64,000 nucleotides of DNA from Nageia nagi. Lineage: Eukaryota > Pinophyta. The notes beneath the pieces are model-generated. The model searched no databases, was not told where the DNA came from, and saw nothing but the letters and a program-made list of their open reading frames with translations. Both the position numbers and the translations under genes were made by a program. The stretch is taken from contig JBITNC010000001.1 of NCBI GenBank assembly GCA_050084985.1, positions 16,492,001 through 16,556,000 on the forward strand, read 5' to 3'. Shown here piece after piece: positions 1-10,593 of this stretch. How positions within the stretch are numbered: position 1 is the stretch's first letter; every line of letters starts with the position of its first letter.

Positions 1-926
1 TTAAGTTAGATATTTAAGACTTAAATTTTTAAGTCAAATAATGCATGCATATTACTTAAAATCTTAAGTTATGATGCAATTTACATGTTTATGCAAAATG
101 AACTTGTGCAAAATTAGGAATGATGTAAAAATGTCCTTTAGGGGTTGGTAAACAAAACCCATTAGACATTTAAGTTTTAATTTTTAAATGGATGATGTTC
201 TTTTATTTCATGTTTTGCTTTTTGCTTTATTTGCTTATGCAAACAAAAATACAAACATTGATATGAGAAACCCCCTAAAATGAATACATCTGTATGCACA
301 TTTTGCAATATGACTTATTTGAGGAGCCATGAGGTGAGGATAGGTAGATTAGAGCCTTTAAGTTCGATGATCCAAGTGGTGAAAAATTAGTACTTCTCAA
401 TTGCCTCTACGTCCTATGTTGGTCTAGACATAACTCCAATAGGTGGACAGGCATGTGTGTAGTGATACCACATGTCCACACATCCATTCAAGGATTATCC
501 TGATAACCTAGAAGGACAACTCGAAACCTAATCAAGATTAATAATTTGGTTGATCCAATAAACTTCATAACCTTAAAAAATAGTAGGTACTTCTCCTTGT
601 GAGAAAGTATAATACTAACCAAGGCGAATTGGTTGAGGATTGGTAGTTAGGCTCCTCTTGTGTGGGCATCCAGGTGAAGGCTTAATTTTTAGAAAAGAAA
701 ATAAGCCTCAATAATGTCACTCTACATCTAGATTCTTGAGATAAGAAATGTATTTGGGCACATGGGATGTATATTTGAGTTGTAAAATATTTGCACTTAT
801 GAATCAAATCAAGCATGTCTTTTGTGTTAAAATTAATATGTATTATTTATTTGGTTAAAACTTAACATATAATGTTGTTTATTGAACCACATGCTTATTA
901 TTATTTTTCACATCCTTGTGTAAAAA
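1..926. other. Unclassified AT-rich stretch before Copia A gag
   Basis: I see no reading frame, no LTR matching Copia A's 3' LTR and no RNA gene here. It lies directly upstream of the Copia A gag start, where the leader and 5' LTR of that element should be. It does not resemble the leader of the related Copia C (43673-44213). Either the 5' end of Copia A was replaced or cut by another element, or its leader is unrelated. The 300-720 part is somewhat less AT-rich and vaguely resembles Gypsy leader sequence such as 8280-8560, but I cannot align the two convincingly. Confidence 0.5.
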
Positions 927-1835
927 ATGAGAGAATCCTTTTTACCCAAACACATTCTTGATGATTCCAACTTTGGTATTTGAGAACCTTAGATGAGAGC
1001 TGAATTGCAAGCAAGGAATCATTGGAAAATAGTGAATGAGAACCTTGTACCTCCTATAGATGAGAATCCATTAGAGTCTTACAACATGAAGAATGATTTG
1101 GCAACCTCCATGATTTATCGTGTAGTTTCAAATGATGTGCTCCTGATGATTTCCTCTTCAACCTCAGTGATGGAAGCTTGGGATAAGCTTAAGCAAATCT
1201 ACCTTGGTTCAAATTTTTCAAGAAGGTTTACCATTTTCTAAAAATTGCTTCAATATCATCAAAATAAAATAAAAATGTTTCCATCTACTTGAACAAAATC
1301 ATTAACCCAAGGACCCAACTTGTTACTTATGGGTACAATTGGAAAATGATGAGTTCATAGTCTTCATCATTCTTCAAATCCTTTCTTCAAATTTTGAGAA
1401 CTTTGTAATGGTTATGGAAATAAAGCTTGATGATGAAAAATTCTTCTCCCTTGAGAACCTTTCTAGGCACCTTTTGAAGCATGAAAAAACTCTTAACAAT
1501 AAGGTGTTGATTTTTTTTCCTAAAGATAATAATGTTGCTCTTGGAGCAACCAAAACTCCTTTTAAGAAGAAGTTTAACCATAAAAAAAAATCTTATCCTT
1601 ATTCCTCCAAAAGGTTTGAGAAAAGAGGTTATAACTACAATAGCAGCATGAACAATAGAAACAACAACCACTACAATAGGAATAATGGCAACAACAACCA
1701 CTTCAAGTAAAGAGATGGAAAAGGCAAAGCAAACAATTCACATCCTAAGGAAAAGTTTGTTGGTAATTGTAACTATTGTGGCATCCAATTTCACAAAGAA
1801 GTTGATTTCTACAAAAAGAAAAGAAAAGAAAAGAA
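927..1835 (+). pseudogene. gag: Copia A gag (UBN2-type) with zinc knuckle, broken
   Basis: An ATG at 927 opens a frame that meets TGA and TAG where related gag proteins have tryptophan, then runs on from 993 through MRAELQARNHWKIV and a conserved EAWDKLKQIYLGS stretch (about 1165-1220). A frameshift between 1230 and 1340 leads to the C-terminal half (1339-1710), which is rich in Asn, Lys and Tyr and likely basic and RNA binding. A CCHC zinc knuckle follows near 1755-1800, reading CNYCGIQFHKEVDF, in which the final Cys is replaced. The family forms the virus-like particle coat. This copy is not translatable as one protein. Confidence 0.8.
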
Positions 1836-1899
1836 CAAAAGAAATGGAAATGTAAAGAACTACATAGGAAAGAAGAATATTCAAGCTAGTTTTGTTATG

Positions 1900-2420
1900 G
1901 CAATCTACTCCTTGTTTTGCTCTTTTTCATCTGATTGGATTGTTGATTCTAGTTAGACTAATCACCTATGCTTTGAAAAGAAAAATTTTGAGAACTTTCA
2001 TAAGTATAGAAAAGATGCAGTTGTGATAGGTGATAACTCTACCCTTGAAGTTCAAAGAATTAAGAGTGTGTTGATTCATGAAAAGGTTCTTGACAATGTT
2101 CTCTATGTTCCTAAGCTCAAGATGAACCTTCTCTCCATGATCCAAGTTGCTAGAAAAGGTTACTCTTTTGAGTTTGACTCTCAATCCTAATGCACTAAGA
2201 AAGGACTTGCCACTTTGGTTAAAGGATATATGAAAGATAACCTCTACATTATGGATCAAGTTCCATCAAAGATATGTCTTACCTCTACTGTGTGTTCTAA
2301 AGGAAAAATCTTTGGTACCATCATTTAGGACACCTTAACCATAAAAATATTCAAGTTATGAAAGACCAAGAACTTGTGGAAGGTTTGCCTTTATTTCTCC
2401 TTCGATTGGTCTATGCGAGA
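1900..2420 (+). pseudogene. pro: Copia A protease and GAG-pre-integrase region, broken
   Basis: The aspartic protease motif is visible at about 1935-1965 as WIVDSS, a stop, then TNHLCF. Working copia proteases have D-S-G followed by a Cys/Ala-Thr-Asn-His stretch, so the active site is damaged by a TAG at 1954 and a Gly to Ser change. Downstream, VLYVPKLKMNLLSM (2096-2137) is the usual conserved block after the protease flap. The GAG-pre-integrase segment (2160-2420) has further stops. Copia C at 44848-45420 is the close homologue. Confidence 0.75.
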
Positions 2421-3375
2421 ATTGCATTCTTGGCAAGATGCATAGATAAAAGTTTAAAAAAGATAAGGCAACAAGAGCATCTCAACCTCTTCAACTTGTG
2501 CATTCAGATTTGATGAGTTTATTTCAAACTAAGTCGCTTGGAGGAGCATATTACATCTTGACCTTCATTGATAACTTTAGTAGGATGACCTTTGGGTATC
2601 TACTTGAGCACAAGGATCAAACCTTTGAGAGTTTTAAGATTTTTAAGGCCTTTGTTGAGAATTAAACTAACCTCAAAATCAAGATGTTGAAATCAGATAA
2701 TGGAAGAGAATATAATAGCAATGAATTTAATAACTATTATGCTAAGTATGGAATCAAGAGGCAATTTACAATTCCATACACTCTTCAGTAGAATAGTGTT
2801 GCTGAAAGGAAAAACTGAATAATTATGGAGATGGTTAGATGCATGTTGGATAATCTTCCTAGTTTCTTATAGGGTGATGCTATGAGCACTACTATTTACA
2901 CCTTGAGTAGGTGTCCCATAAAAGCTATTTAGAGTAAAACTCCTTTTGAGGTATGGTCAAGAAGAAAACCTAACATTTCACACCTTAAGGTGTTTGGTTG
3001 TGAAGCATTCTCCTACATTATTTTTGAAAAAAAAGAAGTTGGATAAAAAAGTTGAAAAATGCATCTTCATGGGTTATGATAGTCAGCATAGAGGCTACAA
3101 GCTCTTCTCTCCATCTTACAAAGTTGTATTTGTTTCAAAGGATGTAAAGTTCAATGAAATTCTTGAAGAATCTACTTCTAAAGAGGATGTTGATGATCTA
3201 GAGGATTCTTCAATTGCACCTAGCTGGTCAGATATTGATGTAGATAAGTCACTTCAAGAACAAAATCCTTCAACACAAAGGGTAACAAGGAGCATAACCT
3301 TGAACAAATCCTTATTTGCCAAGATTGACAACAAGCATGAGCCTTCAACCTTAAAAGAAGCTTCTAATCATGAGT
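2421..3375 (+). pseudogene. int: Copia A integrase, broken
   Basis: The zinc-binding end (ENCILGKMH near 2415-2445) leads into the catalytic core: LVHSDLMSLF with the first catalytic Asp (about 2495-2525), then FIDNFSRMTFGYLLEHKDQTF (about 2563-2630), and LKSDNGREYNS with the second Asp (about 2688-2720). Stops are scattered through the core. A frameshift lies in an A-rich run near 3020-3045. The C-terminal part (2946-3380) has the typical FMGYDSQHRGYKLFSPS block followed by an acidic linker before RT. Confidence 0.8.
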
Positions 3376-4140
3376 GCTAGATGGAAGCCATGAAAGTGGA
3401 GTATGAGGCACTTATGAAAAATGAAACTTGAGATTTGGTTCCTTATCCCAATGAGAAGAATATGATTAGCAATAAGTAGATCTACAAGGTCAAGTTCAAT
3501 TCAGTTGAAAATGTTGAGAAATATAAGGCAAGGTTAATAGCCAAAGGTTTTACTTAGAAATACAATGTAGATTATGAGAAAACTTTTACTCCCATGGTAA
3601 AGATGCCTACTGTCAAGATTATCTTTGCTCTTTTTATAGCTCAAGGATGGAAATTTTTTTAACTTGACATCAAGAGTGCATTTCTCCATGGTGACTTAGA
3701 TGTGGAAATCTTCATGAATCAACTAGAAGGGTTTATTTTGGAAGGTAAAGAGTCCTTTATGTGCAAGCTAAAGAAGTTATTGTATGGACTTAAGTAAGCA
3801 CCTCGAGCCTAGTACAAGAAGATTTTAAGTTACTTTATAAACATTGAATTTTCTAAGTATTTTTCTAACTTTGATCTATATGTGCTCAATTAGGGATAAG
3901 ACATGGTCTTGATTCTCCTTTATATGGATGATCTTTTGATTATTGGGAATAATGATGAAATCATTCAAGAGTGCATATCCAAACTTAAGGTAACATTTGA
4001 AATGATTGATCTTGGTCTCTTGCATTATTATCTTAGAATGCAACTGTATCAATTCAAGGATTGTACTTACCTCAATCAATCTAAGTATATATCAAACATC
4101 TTACAAAAGTTTAGAATGAAGGAGTGTAGATATCTATGAT
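3376..4140 (+). pseudogene. rt: Copia A reverse transcriptase, broken, YMDD motif kept
   Basis: It starts with MEAMKVEYEALMKNET and continues through the conserved KARLIAKGF, VKIIFALFIAQGW and DIKSAFLHGDLDVEIFMNQ blocks. The catalytic YMDD is intact at 3921-3932 inside a clean 78-codon stretch. Stops replace Trp and Gln at several conserved places (for example 3429, 3477, 3556, 3660), mostly TAG or TGA. The protein would copy the element RNA into DNA, but this copy is dead. Confidence 0.85.
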
Positions 4141-4184
4141 CCTAGTATCTCCAGGAATCATTATTTCTCTAAGCTCCAACTCTT

Positions 4185-4883
4185 AGTTAGCTGATGCTAC
4201 AACTTACAGGCAATTAATTGGTAGTCTTTTATATTTGACTATATCTAGACTAGATATTACCTTTACAGCGAATTTGATGGCACGATTCATACAAAAACCA
4301 TATGTTGAGCACCTTAATACTATTAAGCAAATCTTGCAGTATTTTGCAGGGACTAAAGATCTTGCTCTCAAGTATTCTAAGTTTCTCTCGTTTGTTTTCT
4401 CTAGATTCTCAGATTTTGACTATCAGGGAGATAGAGATGACAAGAAATCAACATTTGCATATGTGTTTAGCATTGGTTTAGGTGCTATCTCTTGGGCTTC
4501 CAAGAAGTAGCCTACTATTTCTCTTTCCATCACAAAAGCTGAATACTATGCCATGTCTATTGCAACCTAAGAAGCCATTTGCTAAGAATCTTTTGAAAGA
4601 AATTGGGTATGAGTAATATGGCTCATCTTTGATTTATTTAGATAATCAATTAGCTATTTCTTTGGCTAAGAATCCTATATTCCATCATAGAATAAAACAT
4701 GTGGAAATCCATGCCCAATTTATCAAGAAGAAGGTTCTTGATGGCATCATACACTTAGAGTATTGTCCATCCACCTTAAACTTCATTTATTTGTTCACCA
4801 AGCCCCTCTCGAAAGCCCAATTCTGTAAGCTTAAGGATGTTATCGGGTTGGTGAAGTTACCCTCAAGGGGAAGTGAAATTTGA
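4185..4883 (+). pseudogene. rh: Copia A RNase H, broken
   Basis: YRQLIGSLLYL begins the connection region near 4205. It continues with ANLMARFIQKPYVEHL, KQILQYFAGTKDLALKY (4235-4380), the catalytic-region GAISWASKK (4480-4508) and the C-terminal LTKPLSKAQFCKLKDVIG block ending at a stop at 4881. Stops and small indels lie at about 4510-4620. The same blocks are found in Copia C (47030-47799) and, on the minus strand, Copia G (61490-62200). Confidence 0.83.
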
Positions 4884-5593
4884 ATTCTTATGTTGAATTC
4901 ATATTTGTGATGACAACTTCACCCCTAGAAGGATTTTATGGTGTATAGTATTGATTTTGTTGTACACCTTCGTGGTAAGTTTGCTTTGCATGAGAAACTT
5001 GTACAAATTTTTAAAGTAAAAATATTGGCCAATTTAGCACTCTTCAGTTATCCATGTGTGAGGAACTCTTATGTTCTTTTGGCACTATTCAGTTATCCAC
5101 ATGTGAAGAACTCATATGTGCATGCTCTATTTTGTAATGATAATCAACACATGTTTTATATATAGCAGATGACTATGAGTTGTTGGCATGGCATATTTGT
5201 GATGATTATAGTGCACCATTGATCAGTTCATGATGGCATTTGTGTGATTCATCTATCCTTGTTGATATGAATATGTTGCATCTAATTGATCTTGTTATTT
5301 GAGCTACTTATGACTTGTAGGTTCCTTTGAGATTGCAGGTTACTTACCTCAGGTATGCAAGCTCTTAGAGGCTCTTCATGACTTCCAGTTGGATGACTAC
5401 TTTATGTACATTGAAACTATTTATGGTTAATGATTTTATTTGACAAAGTAGGAGTCTCAAACTAGATCTTTTTTACTTTACAAATATGTAAAAAGTTCTC
5501 ATCTCTGTTGTCTCTGTTTGGAGGATAACTCTCTTACTTTTTTCTTTTTCTTCTCTCTTATTCTGCTCTATCCCAATATTGCATTAAGGGGAG
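4884..5593 (+). other. Copia A 3' non-coding region ending in a polypurine tract
   Basis: Non-coding. It contains a short direct repeat around 5037-5115, where GGCACT-type and TTCAGTTATCCA-type words occur twice. The last bases, ATTAAGGGGAG at 5583-5593, directly precede the 3' LTR and form the polypurine tract that primes plus-strand DNA. Homologous segments precede the LTRs of Copia C and D. Confidence 0.8.
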
Positions 5594-6092
5594 TGTTGGA
5601 ATGTATAATGTATTATTATAAAGGTTATGTAATAATCTTCTATGTAAGTTCACTAATACCTAAGGGTATCATTTGATACTTTAAGCATTTAAGTGAATTT
5701 TTATAATGTAACTTATCCTATAGTCCATGTCATGAGCATGCCCCTTGGGTAAAAGGATGTGCATGTCATGCTTTTGTATATTGGATAAAAGGGTGACCCA
5801 AAGAGGGATTTTGGCCTATAAATAGAAGGATCCCTCTTTGTGATCACACACCAATTATGAAGTAAAGTTATGTATAGGATAGTGCTTAGGAGTTAAGATT
5901 AGGAGGATTGTAAGAGAGTTGTATTTGTGATTGAAGCAAAGATCTAGTTAGTGGATGTACTCCTAGTTGGAGTAACCACTTACATCTTGTGTTGTGTTGT
6001 GAGATTGCTTTGTGAGTTTTTTAGATGATATTTGTGAACTATGATGTGATCTTGGGAGTTTAGAGTTGTTCATGTTATTGTTTAATTATTTC
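5594..6092 (+). repeat. Copia A 3' LTR, cut one base before its end by Gypsy B
   Basis: It begins TGTTGGAATG right after the PPT and aligns along its length with both LTRs of Copia C (503 and 502 bp). It is interrupted at 6092 by the TG start of Gypsy B. After Gypsy B and its second ATTTC, a single A at 17110 completes a CA-ending LTR of about 500 bp. A TATA box lies at 5817-5824. Confidence 0.88.
5817..5824 (+). promoter_or_regulatory. TATA box of the Copia A LTR
   Basis: TATAAATA preceded by TTGGCC and followed by GAAGG. The same box in the same place is found in both Copia C LTRs (43393-43400, 48288-48295), so it marks the U3/R promoter of this family. Confidence 0.65.
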
Positions 6093-6960
6093 TGTAGACA
6101 CCTAAAAATGTCCCCTTTTTAACTAGTAAACATTAAATAATCATAACTCTTTATATAAGCCTCAAATAAGCTTTAAAACTCCATTATTGGATAGCTCTCA
6201 TCGAGTACATGCAAAACGAGTGGTCACATGACCCCTTTTCGATAAAAATTGACCATTTGGTGGTCATTTTAATATTGTTATAAAATTGTTAACCAGTCGC
6301 CGCGTTCGCCTTGAAACGTCGAGTTTTGAGCCAGTCGCCGGCGTTCGACTTCCAAACGTCGGTGACTCTGTAACAGCCGAATAGAAGCCAAAATAGTGAG
6401 AGAAAGTTGAAACATTTTGACTTTCCAAGATGAGGTGGATAGAGGGGGTCAGTTACGACCTACGGTGGCTGTTCACTTCCTCTTACCAGCATTGAAACAT
6501 CTCATCCAAAATCTATAAATACAAGCTAATAAAATGAATCAAGGACCCCAATTGAACCCATTTTTGAAGTAGGGTAATGCTGCCAAAATCTTGTGAGCTC
6601 ATTCCTTTTATTGTTTTATGCTAGTTTCAATTTAATACATGTCATATATAGATGCTTTGATGTTATTATCTTTTGCATGTGTGTAGGATTTACAGGTTAT
6701 CTACATCAAGGAGAGAAGCAAGCAAATAAAAAACAATGGAGATCTAATACTATCATTTTGGCAAATAGCATTTCTCTATTTTCACAATGGCATTTGTACA
6801 AGTCCCTTCTAAGGGCAAATTGTAATATTGAACTGAAAATGAATATCAATTTGCAATAGCAACATTTATATCTATTTCACATTATTTGAGGTTCAGTGAA
6901 GATTAAAGATAATTTTTATTTTATGTTATTCTACATTCCAGCTCTATTTTCATTGCAACA
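6093..6960 (+). repeat. Gypsy B 5' LTR
   Basis: An 868-bp TG...CA LTR. Near 6294-6370 it contains two copies of a CpG-rich word of the type CCAGTCGCCGGCGTTCG. By eye it differs from the 3' LTR at roughly 30 sites, many of them C/T or G/A changes at CG dinucleotides, so the insertion is not recent. A TATA box lies at 6514-6521. An 88-codon frame at 6593-6859 is repeated in the other LTR only because the LTRs are copies. Confidence 0.93.
6514..6521 (+). promoter_or_regulatory. TATA box of the Gypsy B LTR
   Basis: TATAAATA at 6514-6521, conserved at 16657-16664 in the 3' LTR, about 420 bp from the LTR start. This is the likely core promoter for element transcription. Confidence 0.6.
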
Positions 6961-6963
6961 TTC

Positions 6964-6983
6964 TGGTGCTAGAAGGAGGGCCC
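6964..6983 (+). promoter_or_regulatory. Gypsy B primer binding site
   Basis: TGGTGCTAGAAGGAGGG starts three bases after the 5' LTR. The TGG matches the complement of the tRNA CCA tail. It is not the initiator-Met type TGGTATCAGAGC used by the Copia elements here. I cannot assign the tRNA from sequence alone. Confidence 0.6.
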
Positions 6984-9120
6984 CTCCGTTATTGAAAGGG
7001 AGGTGTTTTTTGTTTATGATTCTACCTTTCTGTTCTCTAGTTTATTCGAATTTTTCCATGTACTAACTTCAAATTTAGGTTCTTGCTTTTTCAAGAATTT
7101 GTTGCAGAAATGCTAGCGATTGGTATCGAACACTGATGACTCAGATGGAACACCAATGTTTTACAACTAATCCAGATAAAACACCAACGACTGGAATCGA
7201 ATGTTCGGCGACTTCACTAAATGCCAAGCGTTCTCTGTCTAAACGCCGGCGACTCATATCCAGGTCGTTTTGTCTCTTTTTGTTATTTCTGAAAAAATAA
7301 AATAAAATTAGGTAATGGAAGGATACTTTTGAGTGTGATTCCTTTGCCTAGAATGCATGTAAGAATGGGTAGAAAAGGTTAAATATATTTTTTATTAATT
7401 TATTTTATTTTATGTAAAATGTTATGTATTTACTTTCATGTTTTGGGTGAAGGGTACGTACACATTAATAATTTTTATCTTGTCTACTTATGCTCTCCCT
7501 TTGCGCTTTATGCGATCTAAGGTGACTAGAATAGACTTGATAAGAAGGGGTAATTAATTTTTCCTTTCTTTCACTTTCACACTATCATTAATTGGTTTAA
7601 TTTATCTTCACATAATGACCTCTTACTAGTAAGAGGAGGCAATTTACTACACATAAATACTTCCACCATTGGAAGGAGTAAATGAATCACACTTAATTTG
7701 GAATGAACCTAAAGGAAATAAATCGAGTTTGTGGGTAGTACAAATCACATTAAAAGGTTAATTAATTAGATGGGTTCGAATACACTAAGTACTTTCACTT
7801 AACAAAGTATGCTCTCACTTTTGCGCTTCGAGCGATCCTAAGTGATCAGAAATAAGTTAAGTGAAAGAGGTAAAATATATTCACATTATTATTTGGAATA
7901 TACTTCACATTAACACTCTTTAAGAGGTCTGCCCTTACCACTCCACTGGAGGTCGAAGGGAGGTGACCCTTGGAGGAGTAATTGAACCTCACTTAATCAA
8001 TTTATCTACACTTAACGACTTCTTACCAAGTCTACTCTTACCACTCCATTGGAGGTCGAAGAGATATGTGACTAGTAAGAAGAGGGAATTTATCACATAT
8101 AAAACTTCCACAGCTGGAAGGAGTTAATGAACATCATTAAGAGGTTGGATAATGAATCGCATTATTAAGGTCAAGATTCACTTAAAATAAACTTTTGATT
8201 GTATCACATTAAGATAAGATAAGTGAATGGACATGAATGTTTGGGAGGGTAGTATGCATAAATGTATTTTACTTATTTAAATTGCATTTCATAAGGCCTT
8301 AAAGGAATAATTGAACATTAACGAGTTGGATGTCACTACCAACCGTTAATTCTTACTTCTTTGTACCCACCGACATAACTTGAATCCGTAGAGCCAAGTT
8401 ACACTTGGAGGTGATGACCAAGGTGACTTTCCTTTAGGTAGGAGTCAAAAAAGGAGACTCATCTAGAACCAAGCCAAAAGCCATAGAGACTTGCAAACAT
8501 TACTTAGAATTACCCAACCTACCTTATTTAACACTTGACTAGTCAAAACAAATTAGGAAAATTAAAAGACTAGAAAGTGAATAACTCATATCGTTCATTT
8601 AACTCAGACATTAAAAATATGTGGAAAAGTTAAAAAAAGATAATAACATCGTTAAAAGTAAGTTTGCATATAGGATGTTTGTGCATTAAATTGTTTTCTT
8701 GAAAATATAAACATAAGAGATAAAAATAAAATTTCTTTTACGTGTTTGTTCATAAAAGCTGAATTGACATGTCTCATTTATGGAATGATATAATAGGTCA
8801 TGCAAAGGAATAGGTTTAAAAGACATTAAAAGTTGATCTTATTTAAGTTTTTTACTTTGAAACCCCTTAGTAACAAATAGAAACATAGGCATGTGTCAGT
8901 CACTCTAGATCTATACAAATCTTGAGTTGTTGAGAACAATTAAAAGGCTTTTGAATCTTATCATTATGAGGTTTGTTTTGGTTGCACTTTTGAATTATGT
9001 TCCTTTTTCTATCAAAATAAAACAAAAAATACAAAGACTATGTTCACATCTTGCCAAGACAACCTTAGATACTTATTCTACTTCTGAGGTCATGAAGAAT
9101 GATTTTTATGTTGACATTGA
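6984..9120 (+). other. Gypsy B long untranslated leader
   Basis: About 2.1 kb separates the PBS from the open gag frame. It contains CpG-rich words related to those in the LTR (7170-7262), a tandemly repeated block (7489-8140) and no long frame. A 73-codon frame at 8927-9148 runs in a different frame and may be the original gag N-terminus, separated from the rest by a frameshift near 9121-9148. Confidence 0.65.
7489..8140 (+). repeat. Degenerate tandem duplication in the Gypsy B leader
   Basis: TATGCTCTC followed by a TTGCGCTT and GCGATC block occurs at 7489 and again at 7808, a period of 319 bp. Within it, CTTACCACTCCA.TGGAGGTCG recurs at about 7935 and 8037, and CTTCCAC..TGGAAGGAG at about 7661 and 8107. 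The copies are diverged. The function is unknown; repeats in leaders can bear on packaging or promoter activity, but nothing here shows that. Confidence 0.7.
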
Positions 9121-10593
9121 AAAGCTTTTAGCATACTTAGAGAAATAGAACAATGTACCATACCTCTTCATCAATCCTCAGAAAGCCTTGTTAGATCCCA
9201 TGAAGAGCTAGAGTATAGTTCTTCCATTCCTTCGCCCTCATCATGGGATGAGTTTGACATTGAAAATAATGAGCCCATCATAAAGATTGAAAACTCATCG
9301 ACACATCCCATCAAATTAAAATCTTGTCATGCATCTCCTTTCGAGACTATCAAACCTAATGAATCCAATTTGCTAAGTGATGAATCGAGTATTAATGCCA
9401 AAGACCTTGATGCAACATCCTACACTAAATCATATGACCTCCTAGAGTTAGATACCTTGATGTCTTCACCACAACCTTGGGATGAATATGATATTAAAGA
9501 AGAGGAGTTTGACATGAATCTTGAGGATCTTTCAGAGCATTCTTCAGCATTGCAATTTCATTCTCCTCCCCTTCTTGAGGCTACAAGACCTTCTATTGAT
9601 TCCCATGAATCTCATGATATTCTTGAGTTCAAGGATGAAACTTGTTCACTCTCATCACAAGTAGAAATTGGAGAGCCTCACATAAGAATTAAAAAATCCA
9701 TAGATTGTATTATTGAATCTCAAGAATTTCAATCACAAAGAAATGAAAAATATAAAAATAAAATTTCCAAAGCTAGCACACATGAGCTTAGGAATGAACA
9801 TCCATGTGGGGAAACAACACATCATGATAATTATACAAAGTTTTATGAAGATGAATGTTGTTCGAACCCACTAAAAATACCTTCAAAATATCAAACTAGC
9901 TTGATGAAAAATTGGGAATGTGATAAAGAAGATAGCCCTACAACAAATAAATTACTTAGGAATATTTTCTATGATGAAAAAGCTAAGAATATTTTGCAAA
10001 GGGAATCCCATAAACAACAACAAGCATGTTCTTCTCATGATCAACATGACAAAACCTTCAATGAGTTTATCGACAAAATGAGACAAGAAGAGAGGAAGCA
10101 AAAGCATGATGTAAAAGCTTATGCAAACCAAAAGAGTCAAGCTTGGATGCAATTATCATCACCTCTTAATTACCAAGTAGGGAGATATCAAGACTCTTAC
10201 TCTAATCAACAAAGAGAATTGCCTCTTGAGAGCTTAGATTATCAACCTCAAAGCTTCTCTTCACAAGCTAGGATAACTGACCCCACTTATCAAAAAACAC
10301 TTCATAGGGCTAGGTCTTGTATAGAAGATTTTGATAGAATGACCTTGTATTCAGTAGGAACATCACAAACAACTCCTCAATGTAAGATCTCAAACAAATT
10401 CTTCTATGATCCTTACTCCTGTGAAAAACCCTCATCGCAAGAAAAATGTAGAAAAGCTTTAGCTAAACAATACAAGGTAGGAGAGATACCCTCTTTTGCG
10501 GAGTTGAAGGCAAAGAGAAAACACATAGAGAGAGATTATGAAGAAACTATAAACTTTAGTAAAAGATATGAAGATGTTAAATGTAAGTTATAA
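9121..10593 (+). pseudogene. gag: Gypsy B gag, N-terminal part (long open frame)
   Basis: The frame is open for about 490 codons, from 9121 to the TAA at 10591-10593. The first in-frame ATG is only at 9460, so an upstream start has probably been lost by frameshift from the frame at 8927-9148. The product is acidic and serine-rich at first (DEYDIKEEEFDMNLEDLSEH near 9480-9540) and Lys/Gln-rich later, and looks largely disordered. I recognise no domain in it. Its position before the gag core and knuckle suggests a long N-terminal gag extension. Its good preservation compared with pol in neighbouring elements is notable. Confidence 0.6.

Larger units (their letters stand above)
927..6092 (+). 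mobile_element. Copia A: degraded Ty1/copia retrotransposon, 5' end missing
   Basis: Domain order is gag, protease, integrase, reverse transcriptase, RNase H, which defines Ty1/copia. It is followed by a non-coding 3' region, a polypurine tract (5583-5593) and a 3' LTR (5594-6092). No 5' LTR is visible to the left. Many in-frame stops and a few frameshifts break pol. The LTR and 3' region are closely related to Copia C (43170-48567). Gypsy B is inserted at its right end: the last LTR base appears to be 17110, beyond Gypsy B. Confidence 0.88.

Noticed and set aside
6593-6859. 88-codon frame repeated almost unchanged at 16736-17002
   Set aside because: Both lie inside the two LTRs of Gypsy B and match because LTRs are copies of each other. 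There is no ATG start, and the frame overlaps the expected transcript start and terminator region.
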